From Crocinitomicaceae bacterium (GTDB lineage Bacteria; Bacteroidota; Bacteroidia; Flavobacteriales_D; Crocinitomicaceae): 64,000 bases of DNA. Of the stretch, positions 44,001 to 52,074 are shown piece after piece. Numbering within the stretch: the stretch's first letter is position 1; each line of letters begins with the position of its first letter. The stretch lies in the NCBI GenBank assembly GCA_016708105.1, contig JADJGJ010000001.1, forward strand, positions 186,001-250,000, read 5' to 3'. Position numbers and translations under genes: made by a program. The notes beneath the pieces were generated by a model. The model was not told the DNA's origin and did no database searches. It worked only from the letters and a program-made list of their open reading frames with translations.

Positions 44001-44249
44001 TAGCACAAAAACCAAGCCTGTTCCGCCAAAATTATCACATCCAAATTTTACATTGAACAGTAAACTGAAATTGGCACTTAAGTTAATGGTGGCGTTTTTG
44101 TAAAATGACCCGGTTTGGTTGGTGTTATCAGGTGTTACGGTCCATTGTCCGCAGGCTGTTTGAGAAGCGCTGCCTGTTGTTGAATATTGCGCCAAGGCAC
44201 TAAATGATGAGTACAACAACAAACCAAATACAATAAATCTTAAAACCAT
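41007..44249 (-). CDS. Large secreted lectin/PKD protein with gliding-motility type C-terminal domain
   Basis: A 1080-residue protein with a signal peptide (MVLRFIVFGLLLYSSFSALA). Residues about 30-235 look like an L-type (legume) lectin: 'FGGTGLVFVLRSS', 'NCIGIEFDTYDDN', 'HLVEIIWTAGAMQTLTVKVD'. A PKD domain ('WAWDFDGLGTSTLQNPSFTF') and several Ig-like segments with 'YCEGDLPSAITASPSLGGTI' and 'YCEGETPTALTATPTVGGNI' follow. The C-terminus, 'VFVPNIFSPNGDGHNDLLVV' and 'YDRWGKLVFES', is a type B T9SS signal. The protein should sit on or leave the cell surface and bind glycans. Repeats are diverged, so this is one old gene. Confidence 0.9.
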   Translation of the reverse strand: MVLRFIVFGLLLYSSFSALAQYSTTGSASQTACGQWTVTPDNTNQTGSFYKNATINLSANFSLLFNVKFGCDNFGGTGLVFVLRSSPWAVGSGGSGMGFQGMTGNCIGIEFDTYDDNLSSSNYDIPGDHIGLQKSGSVDHNPANPLNLMGTVPTLISPSSANVEDCDFHLVEIIWTAGAMQTLTVKVDGVTSLTKTRDFIGSDFAGNPNVLWGWTGSTSAFDNEQVVGIGLQPDFTFSATGCPGQVINFTDASIAQNTITNWAWDFDGLGTSTLQNPSFTFMTAGSHDVSLTITDNSGCTNTVTIPVGVGFEVNPTADDITICPNTSTVLHANAAPYVGNTCCFDLVLGDLWDDGWQGNELEVYVNGVLFGTYAPAYPGMGGAYYETHNICFDHDDVVEIFISGAAFPGECTYTLYDAGGNVVLDVPPGVGTWVDGSSQSFTVSCGAPPPAYTYSWDNAIYLGGGSTLADPTATIPSTTTFTVTVTDPGTGCVITGPVTVSTYPPVTATISGNPTVCNGTSGTLPVTFTGTPPFDVTISGPGGPYNITGIGAMIYNFSATLNGTYTITSVSGSGCPGTFSGTGTLNVITPPNVDIAASASYCDGDVIAALTVLSGGAGTVNWYNNAGLVGPPLGTGLSYTPVQGVGTVTYYAATTEPILNCVGAADNVTITVNPIPTAPTWIGTTTYCEGDLPSAITASPSLGGTITWYADAGLTAVLSTLNSYNPTLVVGTFTLYITETAAGCEGPATPISILVKPTPDAPAVTGDILYCEGETPTALTATPTVGGNITWENSLGITVGSGTTFTPPLANGLSDFICFETLNGCTGPSTTTTIEVQPAPMVSVTESVSICIGDSIQITALNNGYAITWSDGQSGETVYLFPDTTTVFYVTATNPLCGFATDSIRIIVNEVPYVLAGDDTLIGIGGEVELWAESDPDVTYSWIPEPMECLTENCSQIYDVPDQATVYVVIVTDPIGCQNSDSVLVDINGYMEVFVPNIFSPNGDGHNDLLVVNGPRLFNYYIQIYDRWGKLVFESTEQKDYWDGKMNGAELAPQTFVYMLRGETVLGDQISQEGNVTIIK

Positions 44250-44360
44250 AACTTACACAAGAAACGAAAAAACCAAGTGGTTTGTTGGCTAATACGCATA
44301 ATAAATAATAAAAGTTGCTTTAATTTGTTACAATATTTCTCAACCTCAAACACGTTAATT

Positions 44361-44705
44361 ATGCAAATGTTGCATCATCCTTACTGCACAAAAAGCTGCA
44401 ACGCTTTTCAATATTTAGATGATCATGAAATTGTAGCTGAAGTAATTGACCTCACCTCGTTTAAGTTTGATCGTTCCTTCATAGAATCTCTGCTCAAAAA
44501 ATTGAGTTGCAATGTAAATGATATTATTCGCACCAACGAACCGGTGTATGTTAAGCATTATGCAGGTAAAAATTTATCAACTGACGAGTTGATTGATGCA
44601 TTGGTGCAGCACCCAATTCTGTTGCAGCGTCCCATATTTATTGAGGGTGACAAGGCTGTTATCGGTCGTCCGGCGAGCAAAGTTTTAGAAATTTACCGAA
44701 AATAA
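44361..44705 (+). CDS. Arsenate reductase (ArsC) family protein
   Basis: From ATG 44361 the protein has 114 residues. The family Cys is in 'MLHHPYCTKSCNAF' (thioredoxin fold, CX3C here instead of the usual CxxS-type pattern), and 'HPILLQRPIFIEGDKAVIGR' is the conserved C-terminal block with its Arg. Members either reduce arsenate with glutaredoxin or act as Spx/YffB-like proteins of unknown role. No arsR or arsB gene is near, so arsenic resistance is not certain. Confidence 0.8.
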   Translation: MQMLHHPYCTKSCNAFQYLDDHEIVAEVIDLTSFKFDRSFIESLLKKLSCNVNDIIRTNEPVYVKHYAGKNLSTDELIDALVQHPILLQRPIFIEGDKAVIGRPASKVLEIYRK

Positions 44706-44730
44706 AAAAGGGCACACCAACGGCTGCCCC
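44704..44730 (-). terminator. Terminator of the small membrane protein gene
   Basis: GGGCA at 44710-44714 pairs with TGCCC at 44725-44729. On the minus strand the hairpin is followed by a run of T (the A tract at 44703-44709). It overlaps the stop of the convergent plus-strand gene. Confidence 0.55.
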
Positions 44731-44754
44731 GGAATCACAATTTCATTTTTTCAA

Positions 44755-44904
44755 CTAGTTTTTATTTACCAATCTTTTTGGACGCAGCATGTGTAACACG
44801 CCCAGCGTTAGCCAGAAAGGAACAATAAATCCCATTAAAAAAACTAAAACCCAAAAAGCCAAAAGGCCAACACATAGAAAGATTGCAAGTCCGAGTGATG
44901 TCAT
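44755..44904 (-). CDS. Small membrane protein of 49 residues
   Basis: An ATG at 44904 opens a 49-codon frame that ends at TAG 44755-44757. It encodes one long or two adjacent hydrophobic helices ('LAIFLCVGLLAFWVLVFLMG', 'FIVPFWLTLGVLHML') and a basic tail 'RPKRLVNKN', the pattern of a small inner-membrane protein. A minus-strand terminator follows 25 bp later. No family recognised. Confidence 0.55.
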   Translation of the reverse strand: MTSLGLAIFLCVGLLAFWVLVFLMGFIVPFWLTLGVLHMLRPKRLVNKN

Positions 44905-44973
44905 GATGAGTAATTATTTAATTTTGTTTTTTGACGGGATAAAGTTAGTATTAATTCTGAAATAAAAATAAAA

Positions 44974-46368
44974 ATGGAATATAGAATTGAAAAAGACACC
45001 ATCGGTGAGGTAAAAGTACCTGCTGATAAATATTGGGGCGCACAAACTGAGCGTTCACGTAATAATTTTAAAATTGGCCCTGCAGCTTCAATGCCCATTG
45101 AAATTATCAGGGGCTTTGCATACTTAAAAAAAGCAGCAGCCTTTGCTAACTGTGAGTTAGGTGTATTGCCGGCTGACAAGCGTGATAAAATTGCTACCGT
45201 ATGTGATGAAATTCTAGCCGGTAAGCTGGATGATCAGTTCCCGTTAGTTATTTGGCAAACCGGCTCAGGTACCCAGTCTAATATGAATGTGAATGAAGTA
45301 ATTGCACATCGCGCACACGTTATTGCAGGTGGTAAAATGGGTGAGGGCAAAACTCTTGAAGCCAATGATGATGTAAATAAATCACAATCATCTAATGATA
45401 CCTACCCAACAGGCATGCATATTGCGGTGTATAAAATGGTGGTTGAAGTTACCATTCCGGGTGTTGAGGCTTTAATCAAAACATTAAAAGCAAAAACTGC
45501 TGCATTTAAAGATGTGGTTAAAATTGGTCGCACCCACTTAATGGATGCAACACCACTTACCCTTGGGCAAGAATTTTCAGGTTATGTATCACAACTTGAG
45601 CACGGCATAAAAGCATTGCGCAATACCTTGCCACATTTGGCTGAACTTGCACTTGGCGGCACTGCCGTAGGTACCGGTCTTAACACCCCAAAAGGGTATG
45701 ATGTGGTAGTGGCAAAATACATAGCGCAGTTTACCGGTCATCCATTCATCACGGCTGAAAATAAATTTGAAGCGCTAGCAGCGCATGATGCCTTTGTTGA
45801 AACACATGGCGCTTTAAAACAATTGGCTGTTTCACTCAACAAAATTGCTAATGATGTCCGCATGATGGCATCCGGTCCACGTTCAGGTATTGCTGAAATT
45901 ATCATCCCTGCCAATGAACCGGGCTCATCTATTATGCCGGGTAAAGTAAATCCAACTCAGTGTGAAGCGCTAACCATGGTTTGTGCACAGGTTATTGGTA
46001 ATGATGTAGCTGTTGCATTCGGCGGTGCCCAAGGGCATTATGAACTCAATGTGTTCAAACCCGTAATGGCAAAAAATCTACTTGAGTCAGCTCGTTTATT
46101 GGGTGATGCTTGCGTGTCATTTGATGAGCATTGTGCACAAGGTATTGAACCAAATTATCGTCGTATTGAAGAACTGTTGAATAATTCACTCATGCTGGTT
46201 ACTGCACTCAATACTAAAATTGGTTATTACAAAGCAGCTGAAATTGCAAATGCCGCACACAACAACGGCACTACGTTGAAAGAAGAGGCTGTGCGCCTTG
46301 GCTACGTAACCGCTGCTGATTATGATGCTTGGGTTGATCCAACAAAAATGATTGGCTCATTACAATAA
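44974..46368 (+). CDS. fumC: Fumarate hydratase, class II
   Basis: A 464-residue enzyme of the TCA cycle that interconverts fumarate and malate without an iron-sulfur cluster. 'QTGSGTQSNMNVNEVI', 'HVNKSQSSNDTYPT'-type block (here 'DDVNKSQSSNDTYPTGMH'), 'GRTHLMDATPLTLGQEFSGY' and the superfamily signature 'GSSIMPGKVNPTQCEA' are all present. The start is clear and the length normal. Iron-free fumarase suits an organism that sees oxygen. Single gene. Confidence 0.97.
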   Translation: MEYRIEKDTIGEVKVPADKYWGAQTERSRNNFKIGPAASMPIEIIRGFAYLKKAAAFANCELGVLPADKRDKIATVCDEILAGKLDDQFPLVIWQTGSGTQSNMNVNEVIAHRAHVIAGGKMGEGKTLEANDDVNKSQSSNDTYPTGMHIAVYKMVVEVTIPGVEALIKTLKAKTAAFKDVVKIGRTHLMDATPLTLGQEFSGYVSQLEHGIKALRNTLPHLAELALGGTAVGTGLNTPKGYDVVVAKYIAQFTGHPFITAENKFEALAAHDAFVETHGALKQLAVSLNKIANDVRMMASGPRSGIAEIIIPANEPGSSIMPGKVNPTQCEALTMVCAQVIGNDVAVAFGGAQGHYELNVFKPVMAKNLLESARLLGDACVSFDEHCAQGIEPNYRRIEELLNNSLMLVTALNTKIGYYKAAEIANAAHNNGTTLKEEAVRLGYVTAADYDAWVDPTKMIGSLQ

Positions 46369-46377
46369 TATTTTTCA

Positions 46378-46495
46378 GGGCATGCCCCAGCAAAAAAAGC
46401 TGGGTCGTGCTTTATGCTACAAATCCTCACCCCCGCTTTAATGGCGGGGGTTGCGGGTTTTCCGCGTCAATCACTCATGCGGCTTTTATACTTTA
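46378..46495. other. Structured intergenic element with two hairpins
   Basis: After the fumC stop there is a self-palindrome GGGCATGCCC, a hairpin CCCAGC(A7)GCTGGG (46386-46404), a spacer, a second hairpin CCCCCGC/GCGGGGG (46430-46450) and a conserved-looking tail to about 46495. It resembles, from memory, a repeat seen in many Flavobacteriia genomes with a 'GGG..GGGTCGTGCT...TTTTCCGC...TCACGC' layout. Only one copy is seen in this window. The hairpins lack T tracts, so termination of fumC is uncertain. Confidence 0.5.
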
Positions 46496-46513
46496 ATACA
46501 CAAACTCCTCACC

Positions 46514-47551
46514 ATGGACAAACGCACTGAACTTGAAAAATTAGGTGAATTCGGCCTTATTGACAAACTTACAGCCAATACAAAAATTCATCATGCCTCC
46601 ACCATCAAAGGGGTAGGTGATGATGCCGCCGTTATTGATACCGGTGATAAGTTTATGCTCGTCACCACTGATACGCTGGTTGAAAATATCCACTTCAACC
46701 TCATGTATACTCCGCTAAAACATCTTGGCTACAAAGCTGCCGTTGTCAATTTTTCTGATATCTATGCCATGAATGGTGATGTGCGTCAAATTGTTGTTTC
46801 AATTGCAATCTCCAATCGTTTTTCGCTTGAAGCTGTAGAAGAAATTTATGACGGCATAAAAAAGGCGTGTGAACTCTATCAGGTTGATTTGGTTGGCGGT
46901 GATACCACATCTTCACAAAGTGGTTTAGTTATTACAATTACAGCCATTGGAGAAGTGGCAAAAAATGAAATAGTTTATCGTTCAGGCGGGCAAGACAAAG
47001 AACTACTTGTCGTTAGTGGCAATCTTGGCGCTGCATATATGGGGCTTCAAGTGCTTGAGCGTGAGAAAAAAGTTTTTCTTGAAAATCCCGGCATACAACC
47101 CGTGCTTGAGCAAGTTGATTATATTCTTGAAAGGCAATTAAAACCTGAAGCGCGTAAAGATATTGTGCATTTTCTCAAAACCATTGGCGTGCAACCAACA
47201 TCTATGATTGATGTGTCTGATGGCCTCGCTTCTGAATTGTTGCATCTCTGCAAAGCAAGCAACCTGGGTTGTATCATTTATGATGAAAAAATACCGGTTG
47301 ATCAAGAAACCTTTCGCGTAGCGCGTGAATTTAATCTTGATCCCACCACATGTGCCCTCAATGGCGGAGAAGATTATGAACTGCTTTTTTCTATTCGTCA
47401 AACTGATTATGATAAAATCAAAGACAATCAACACATGAAAGTCATTGGTCATTATGCTGATAAAAATTCCGGTGCGCAAATCATTGGTCGTGACGGAAGC
47501 TCAGTACAGCTGCAGGCTCAAGGGTGGAATCATTTTACATCACATGAATAA
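46514..47551 (+). CDS. thiL: Thiamine-monophosphate kinase
   Basis: From ATG 46514 (345 residues). ThiL phosphorylates thiamine monophosphate to the active diphosphate. 'GVGDDAAVIDTGDKFMLVTT', 'DTLVENIHFNLMYTPLKHLG', 'NFSDIYAMNGDVRQIVVSIA', 'DLVGGDTTSS' and 'MIDVSDGLASELLHL' are the ATP/metal-binding blocks of the PurM-like fold. An in-frame upstream start at 46451 falls inside the hairpin element and is unlikely. Single gene. Confidence 0.95.
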   Translation: MDKRTELEKLGEFGLIDKLTANTKIHHASTIKGVGDDAAVIDTGDKFMLVTTDTLVENIHFNLMYTPLKHLGYKAAVVNFSDIYAMNGDVRQIVVSIAISNRFSLEAVEEIYDGIKKACELYQVDLVGGDTTSSQSGLVITITAIGEVAKNEIVYRSGGQDKELLVVSGNLGAAYMGLQVLEREKKVFLENPGIQPVLEQVDYILERQLKPEARKDIVHFLKTIGVQPTSMIDVSDGLASELLHLCKASNLGCIIYDEKIPVDQETFRVAREFNLDPTTCALNGGEDYELLFSIRQTDYDKIKDNQHMKVIGHYADKNSGAQIIGRDGSSVQLQAQGWNHFTSHE

Positions 47552-47652
47552 ATTCAGTGCTATTTGCCAATACATTAACCAATTTTTAACAAAGCCCGCT
47601 ACCAACTTTTAGTAAATTTAGTCGTTCTAAACCTTGATCATACATTACAATT

Positions 47653-48165
47653 ATGTACAAATATATTCTGGCAATCGCTTTAGCAATCAGCACTTCTCTA
47701 AATTCAAAGGCTGATGAAAATTTAACCTGGTACTCAAATCTTGATACAGCAATTACGTTGTCAAATGAAAGCGGCAAACCGGTATTTGGTTTTTTTACCG
47801 GCAGTGACTGGTGTGGCTGGTGTATGAAATTGCAACGTGATGTATTTGCTAAAACAGCATTCATTGAATGGGCTCAGGCAAATGTAATATTACTTGAAAT
47901 TGATTTTCCGCGTACCAAAGTTTTGCCTGACGCGTTGCGCAAACAAAATCAAGAATTGCAAGTAGCATTTGGTGTACAAGGGTATCCTACCATTCATTTT
48001 TTTACCGGCACTAAAGACACTGCCAAAGGCACCTTTGCGCTTACCTCATGGGGTCAGTGCGGTTATCCAGGTGGCGCTGAAAAAGGCAAAGAAGAAGTAA
48101 AATTCCTTGAAACCGCCAATGGCATTCTTGCTAAAAATCCAAACAAAAAAACTACTACTGAATAA
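47653..48165 (+). CDS. Exported thioredoxin-like protein
   Basis: A 170-residue protein with a signal peptide (MYKYILAIALAISTSLNSKA). The thioredoxin active site appears as 'GSDWCGWCMKLQRDVF' (CGWC), and 'AFGVQGYPTIHFF' holds the conserved cis-Pro. It resembles the Bacteroidota DUF255/thioredoxin_7 family of periplasmic reductases. It may keep cytochromes or secreted proteins reduced. Single gene, convergent with the lipoprotein gene at 48174. Confidence 0.85.
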   Translation: MYKYILAIALAISTSLNSKADENLTWYSNLDTAITLSNESGKPVFGFFTGSDWCGWCMKLQRDVFAKTAFIEWAQANVILLEIDFPRTKVLPDALRKQNQELQVAFGVQGYPTIHFFTGTKDTAKGTFALTSWGQCGYPGGAEKGKEEVKFLETANGILAKNPNKKTTTE

Positions 48166-48173
48166 ACTTTTGC

Positions 48174-49490
48174 TTATTCATTCCAACTCACCCATTGATT
48201 GAATTCGTCTGTTGAAACTATAGAGGCGGTGAGGCGGTTGGTTGTGTTTAACATGTTGTAATCATACTTAGCCATCACCAATTTATCTTTGTGAATAGCT
48301 ACTATTGCAAATTCCATATTAGGCACAGCTGTAATTGAATAGCTATTGTTTGCATTGGTAAATGAAGTAATAACAGCGTTGTCACTCGGACAAATTTGGT
48401 AGTATTTATTGCAATCGAACTCCTCTCCATTCATGAACAATTGAACCGTTTTACTAACCAGAATTTGTTGTCTGTAATAGCGATCACAATTGTAATATCC
48501 CATTTGAGTGATTGAAAAAACACGTACTACATCTTCATTCAGCATTTCGGTTTTTTCTTGTTCAACCAAAGCCAAACTATCTCTTATCCAGTTATCTTTC
48601 TCTACTAAAAGTTGTTCAGCATAGCGGCGCATCTTTTCATCAAAAATTTCCTTTTGTTCTTTGTATTTTTCTTTCTCAAATAATGGTTGAACCACTACAT
48701 CTTCATTAAACCATTCATTCTCTTTTACCCCATCAAAGCGCAAATTAAAATAGCCTTCGCGTTTATGTTGAGTTAAAGCCATTTCATACCACCAAATTCC
48801 TTGTTCAGCATATTTCAATTCTTCACCACGTGCAAGCATAAATCGTGAATTGTGCCAAGGTGCCAGCACTGGTCTATCAGGTGCATTTTGAATATCAACA
48901 TGAATTATTCTATTCGTATCTGCCTTGTCGGCAAGTGCAGGTTTTAAAGGCATATCATCATCAACCACTGCGGCAATACTATCTTTCAGTTTCTGCCATT
49001 CGCCTGCAAGGGTATCAAAATAGTACAAGTTGTAGTCATCGTCTTGTGCTTTGTTAAGCAAGCCAATGTCAATCTTTTTATTTTTATCAATAAAAACAGG
49101 TTCTTGATTTTGAAAGGCGGCAACATAGCACATACCGGCTGATTGAAAAGTTTCTTCTTTCCCACCGTCATTAATTACCATAGGTATACCTGAAAAAAAA
49201 ATGTCTGCGGCGTTTTTGTATTCTGTGAAATGAAAGTCAATTTCTCCCGTACAAGGTTCACCTGTTTTTGTTACAAAACAATTTGAAGGCACATGAATAA
49301 ATGAGCCGTTTTCGCTTAACAAAATTGTATCATGTTCAGCAATTAATGCATAGTTTTCATTCATAGGTTCTGACTCGGCAATTGGAGGAATTATTTGAAG
49401 TGTTTTGGTATTTTCAACTTGTCCAATTTTGTCTTGCTTATCAACACAAGCGGTCAGTATGAGCATAGACATTAGAATGGAATTTTTCAT
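48174..49490 (-). CDS. Lipoprotein of unknown function
   Basis: From ATG 49490 the protein has 438 residues with a lipobox 'LMSMLILTAC' (Cys about residue 14). The N-terminal half is beta-rich ('FIHVPSNCFVTKTGEPCTGE', 'FHFTEYKNAADIFFSGIPMV'), a pattern common in Bacteroidota surface lipoproteins. A charged helical stretch (about 260-320) may form a coiled coil. No enzyme motif seen. The ATG at 49499 is an equally possible start. Confidence 0.7.
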   Translation of the reverse strand: MKNSILMSMLILTACVDKQDKIGQVENTKTLQIIPPIAESEPMNENYALIAEHDTILLSENGSFIHVPSNCFVTKTGEPCTGEIDFHFTEYKNAADIFFSGIPMVINDGGKEETFQSAGMCYVAAFQNQEPVFIDKNKKIDIGLLNKAQDDDYNLYYFDTLAGEWQKLKDSIAAVVDDDMPLKPALADKADTNRIIHVDIQNAPDRPVLAPWHNSRFMLARGEELKYAEQGIWWYEMALTQHKREGYFNLRFDGVKENEWFNEDVVVQPLFEKEKYKEQKEIFDEKMRRYAEQLLVEKDNWIRDSLALVEQEKTEMLNEDVVRVFSITQMGYYNCDRYYRQQILVSKTVQLFMNGEEFDCNKYYQICPSDNAVITSFTNANNSYSITAVPNMEFAIVAIHKDKLVMAKYDYNMLNTTNRLTASIVSTDEFNQWVSWNE

Positions 49491-49600
49491 AAAGATCATG
49501 TATCTTTACTTGAAATGATCCAATTGAAAAAAGTAACAATACTTTATTTGATAATTATTGAGTTGGCGCAAACAAAAGGAAAGGCGGGAACAAAAAAAAT

Positions 49601-50647
49601 TCACCCCAATTTTCTGATACTAAAAACAGCAAACAATAAACTGCTCAGTAAAAACACAGCCATTAATTGGTGAATAACGCCAAGTGAAACCGGCACAAGA
49701 TTTAAAAGGGTTATTACACCCAACACAACCTGTAAAATCGTAAAATAAAATATAACACTTCCGGTTTTCTTTACTAATGAATTTTGGCCTCGGGATTTGA
49801 TGAAAATGATCACTGAAAATGCGGTGACCAAAATTGCCAGCCAGCGGTGTATGAATTGCACTACAAACGGAGATTCTGTCAAAGCTGAAAATCCTTGAGT
49901 ACTGAATGCGCCACTCACGGATTGCGGTATCCATTCAGTGCCCATTTTTGGAAAAGTTGGGTAGAAGAGACCGGCTTTTAAACCGGCAACAAATGCTCCG
50001 TAAATAATTTGTAGCACAAGCAAAACCAGGGTTATCTTCAAAAATTGGTGCAATGATTTTTGAATTGAAACGGCCTTGTCTAATTCAGGTTTGAGAATTC
50101 TGATAGCATAAATAAAAAGTACGCTGAACAAAAGCAGCGCAAGGCATAGGTGTATAGCAAGTCGGTAGTGACTTACAGCAGGTTTGTCAACTAGTCCGCT
50201 GGCAACCATGTACCAACCGGCAAAGCCCTGCAATAGACCGAGCAGAAAAATAACAATCAATTGTCGGATGATTTTTTTATTGTTGAATTTTTTTCTGATT
50301 AAAAAATAGATGAATGGAATAATAAATGCAAGACCCATTACTCGCCCAAGTAGACGATGATAAAATTCAGGCCAATAAATTTCTTTGAATTCCGCTAGCG
50401 TAAAATCATAATTACGCAATTTATATTCAGGGCTGGTTTGATATTCTTGAAATTCGGTTTGCCATTGAGTTTCATTCATGGGCGGAATAACTCCCGTAAC
50501 CGGTTTCCAGGTTACCATTGAAAGTCCTGAGTGAGATAAGCGTGTGTACCCGCCCAAAATAACCATGGCAATAACTAATGCTGCACCTGTGAGCAGCCAG
50601 TAGCCAATTGATTTTGAAACAGGAGAGGGCTGTGCTGTGTTGTCCAT
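49601..50647 (-). CDS. ctaA: Heme A synthase (COX15/CtaA)
   Basis: A 348-residue protein with eight membrane helices in two halves. 'VILGGYTRLSHSGLSMVTWK' near the N-terminus, 'EFYHRLLGRVMGL', 'VSHYRLAIHLCLA' and 'VQFIHRWLAILV' hold the heme-ligand histidines and the family signature. It oxidises heme O to heme A for aa3-type oxidases. It is the last gene of the tauE-moa operon (0-bp gap after moaCB), an unusual partner for molybdopterin genes, and might tie oxidase cofactor supply to the same regulators. Confidence 0.93.
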   Translation of the reverse strand: MDNTAQPSPVSKSIGYWLLTGAALVIAMVILGGYTRLSHSGLSMVTWKPVTGVIPPMNETQWQTEFQEYQTSPEYKLRNYDFTLAEFKEIYWPEFYHRLLGRVMGLAFIIPFIYFLIRKKFNNKKIIRQLIVIFLLGLLQGFAGWYMVASGLVDKPAVSHYRLAIHLCLALLLFSVLFIYAIRILKPELDKAVSIQKSLHQFLKITLVLLVLQIIYGAFVAGLKAGLFYPTFPKMGTEWIPQSVSGAFSTQGFSALTESPFVVQFIHRWLAILVTAFSVIIFIKSRGQNSLVKKTGSVIFYFTILQVVLGVITLLNLVPVSLGVIHQLMAVFLLSSLLFAVFSIRKLG

Positions 50648-51565
50648 TTAATCGTGCCGGTTTCCTTTGAGTATGCCAAAGATATGCAAGACTTGTGGAA
50701 AAATTGCATCCATACTTTCTTTTGCTCCATTAGTTGAACCGGGTAAAGCAAGTATGAGCATATCTCCCTTCACCCCGGCAATACTGCGTGATAACATGCT
50801 ATACGGTGTGCGGTCTTGACCATAGCTGCGAATAGCTTCTTCAATGCCTGAAATTCTTCTGTCAAGCATAGGTTCAAGCGCCTCTGGCGTCACGTCTCTT
50901 TTTGACAAACCGGTGCCGCCTGTATAAATCACCATGCTGTATTTTTCTTTGTAAAATTTGTTTACGCAGGCTTGAATTTGATCTTTTTCGTCCGGAATAA
51001 TTTCATACGCACCAATTTCTACTTGACTCTCTTTCAATTTTGCAATAATGGCTTTTCCTGCTTTGTCTTCTTTTTGTCCTGCTGATATGGTATCTGAACA
51101 TACAATGACAGCCGCTTTCAAATCATGTCGGTTGCGGAATTTATCTCTGAAATCTGATTTACCTCCCTTTTTTTCAAGCAGTTTAATGGATGAAATTTCA
51201 ACTCCTTTATCAATTGGTTTCAGCATATCATACATGGTCAATGCAACAACACTTACCCCGTGCATGGCTTCAACTTCAACACCTGTTTTGTAAATGGTAT
51301 GCACTTCTACTTCTATGATGATTTCAAGCCCTTCAACCCGATAGCGCACAGCCGTAAATTCTATTGGCAGTGGATGACAATCAGGCAATAGATCAGGTGT
51401 TTTTTTTACACCTAATAAGCCGGCCGCTTTTGCCATTTCAAACACATCGCCTTTTGGTACGGTGCGATTTAAAATGGCATCAATAGTTTCTTGCTTTGAT
51501 ACTTTTACAATGCCCGTGGCTGTTGCCTTTCTTAAGGTGTTTGATTTGGTTGTAATATCTACCAT
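50648..51565 (-). CDS. moaCB: Molybdenum cofactor biosynthesis fusion protein MoaC-MoaB
   Basis: A 305-residue fusion. Residues 1-150 are MoaC ('RKATATGIVKVSK', 'LLPDCHPLPIEF', 'GVEVEAMHGVSVVALTMYDM'), which with MoaA turns GTP into cyclic pyranopterin monophosphate. Residues about 155-305 are MoaB/MogA-like ('AAVIVCSDTISAGQKEDKAG', 'MVIYTGGTGLSKRDVTPEAL', 'ALPGSTNGAKESMDAIFPQV'), which adenylates molybdopterin. Fusion of the two is known in Bacteroidota. moaA, moeA and mobA are not in the window. Confidence 0.95.
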   Translation of the reverse strand: MVDITTKSNTLRKATATGIVKVSKQETIDAILNRTVPKGDVFEMAKAAGLLGVKKTPDLLPDCHPLPIEFTAVRYRVEGLEIIIEVEVHTIYKTGVEVEAMHGVSVVALTMYDMLKPIDKGVEISSIKLLEKKGGKSDFRDKFRNRHDLKAAVIVCSDTISAGQKEDKAGKAIIAKLKESQVEIGAYEIIPDEKDQIQACVNKFYKEKYSMVIYTGGTGLSKRDVTPEALEPMLDRRISGIEEAIRSYGQDRTPYSMLSRSIAGVKGDMLILALPGSTNGAKESMDAIFPQVLHIFGILKGNRHD

Positions 51566-51601
51566 AAATTGATTTTATCTTGTAATGATTCTGAGAGTGT
51601 A

Positions 51602-52033
51602 TTAAGGTTGATTTACTTTCCACTGATGTGTTTCATCTTCAAAAATTTCTTTGCCAAAAACCGGAACACGTTTTTTAATTTCTTCTACAATATAACGGCA
51701 TGAATCCATAGCCATTTTACGATGTTTTGATGAGGTAAAAACAAACAGACAAATTTCACCTGCTTTTACAATGCCAACACTGTGATAAATGTGCATACAC
51801 GTGAGATCATATTTTGCAAATGCCTCTTCACGTATTTCATGAAAAATATTTTCAGCCATTTCGGCATAACATGAATATTCAATAGCGGTTACATTTTTTC
51901 CTTCAATAGCATCAGCCCGCACCTGACCTAAAAAAATATCATGTGCACCAATATTTGTTTTCACTTGATGATGCGCAATAGAATCTGCAATTTTTTGCGG
52001 ACTGATGGGTCCGTCCCAAAGCACTTTTTTCAT
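51602..52033 (-). CDS. moaE: Molybdopterin synthase catalytic subunit
   Basis: A 143-residue protein that, with MoaD, transfers sulfur to cyclic pyranopterin monophosphate. 'GAHDIFLGQVRADAIEGKNV', 'AIEYSCYAEMAENIFHEI' and 'CMHIYHSVGIVKAGEICLFV' are the family blocks, and 'HRKMAMDSCRYIVEEIKKRV' followed by 'PVFGKEIFED' closes the active site. The gene lies 36 bp before moaCB. Confidence 0.95.
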   Translation of the reverse strand: MKKVLWDGPISPQKIADSIAHHQVKTNIGAHDIFLGQVRADAIEGKNVTAIEYSCYAEMAENIFHEIREEAFAKYDLTCMHIYHSVGIVKAGEICLFVFTSSKHRKMAMDSCRYIVEEIKKRVPVFGKEIFEDETHQWKVNQP

Positions 52034-52074
52034 ATTATGTTATTTTACAATAGTTAGTATTATTTTCATCATCA

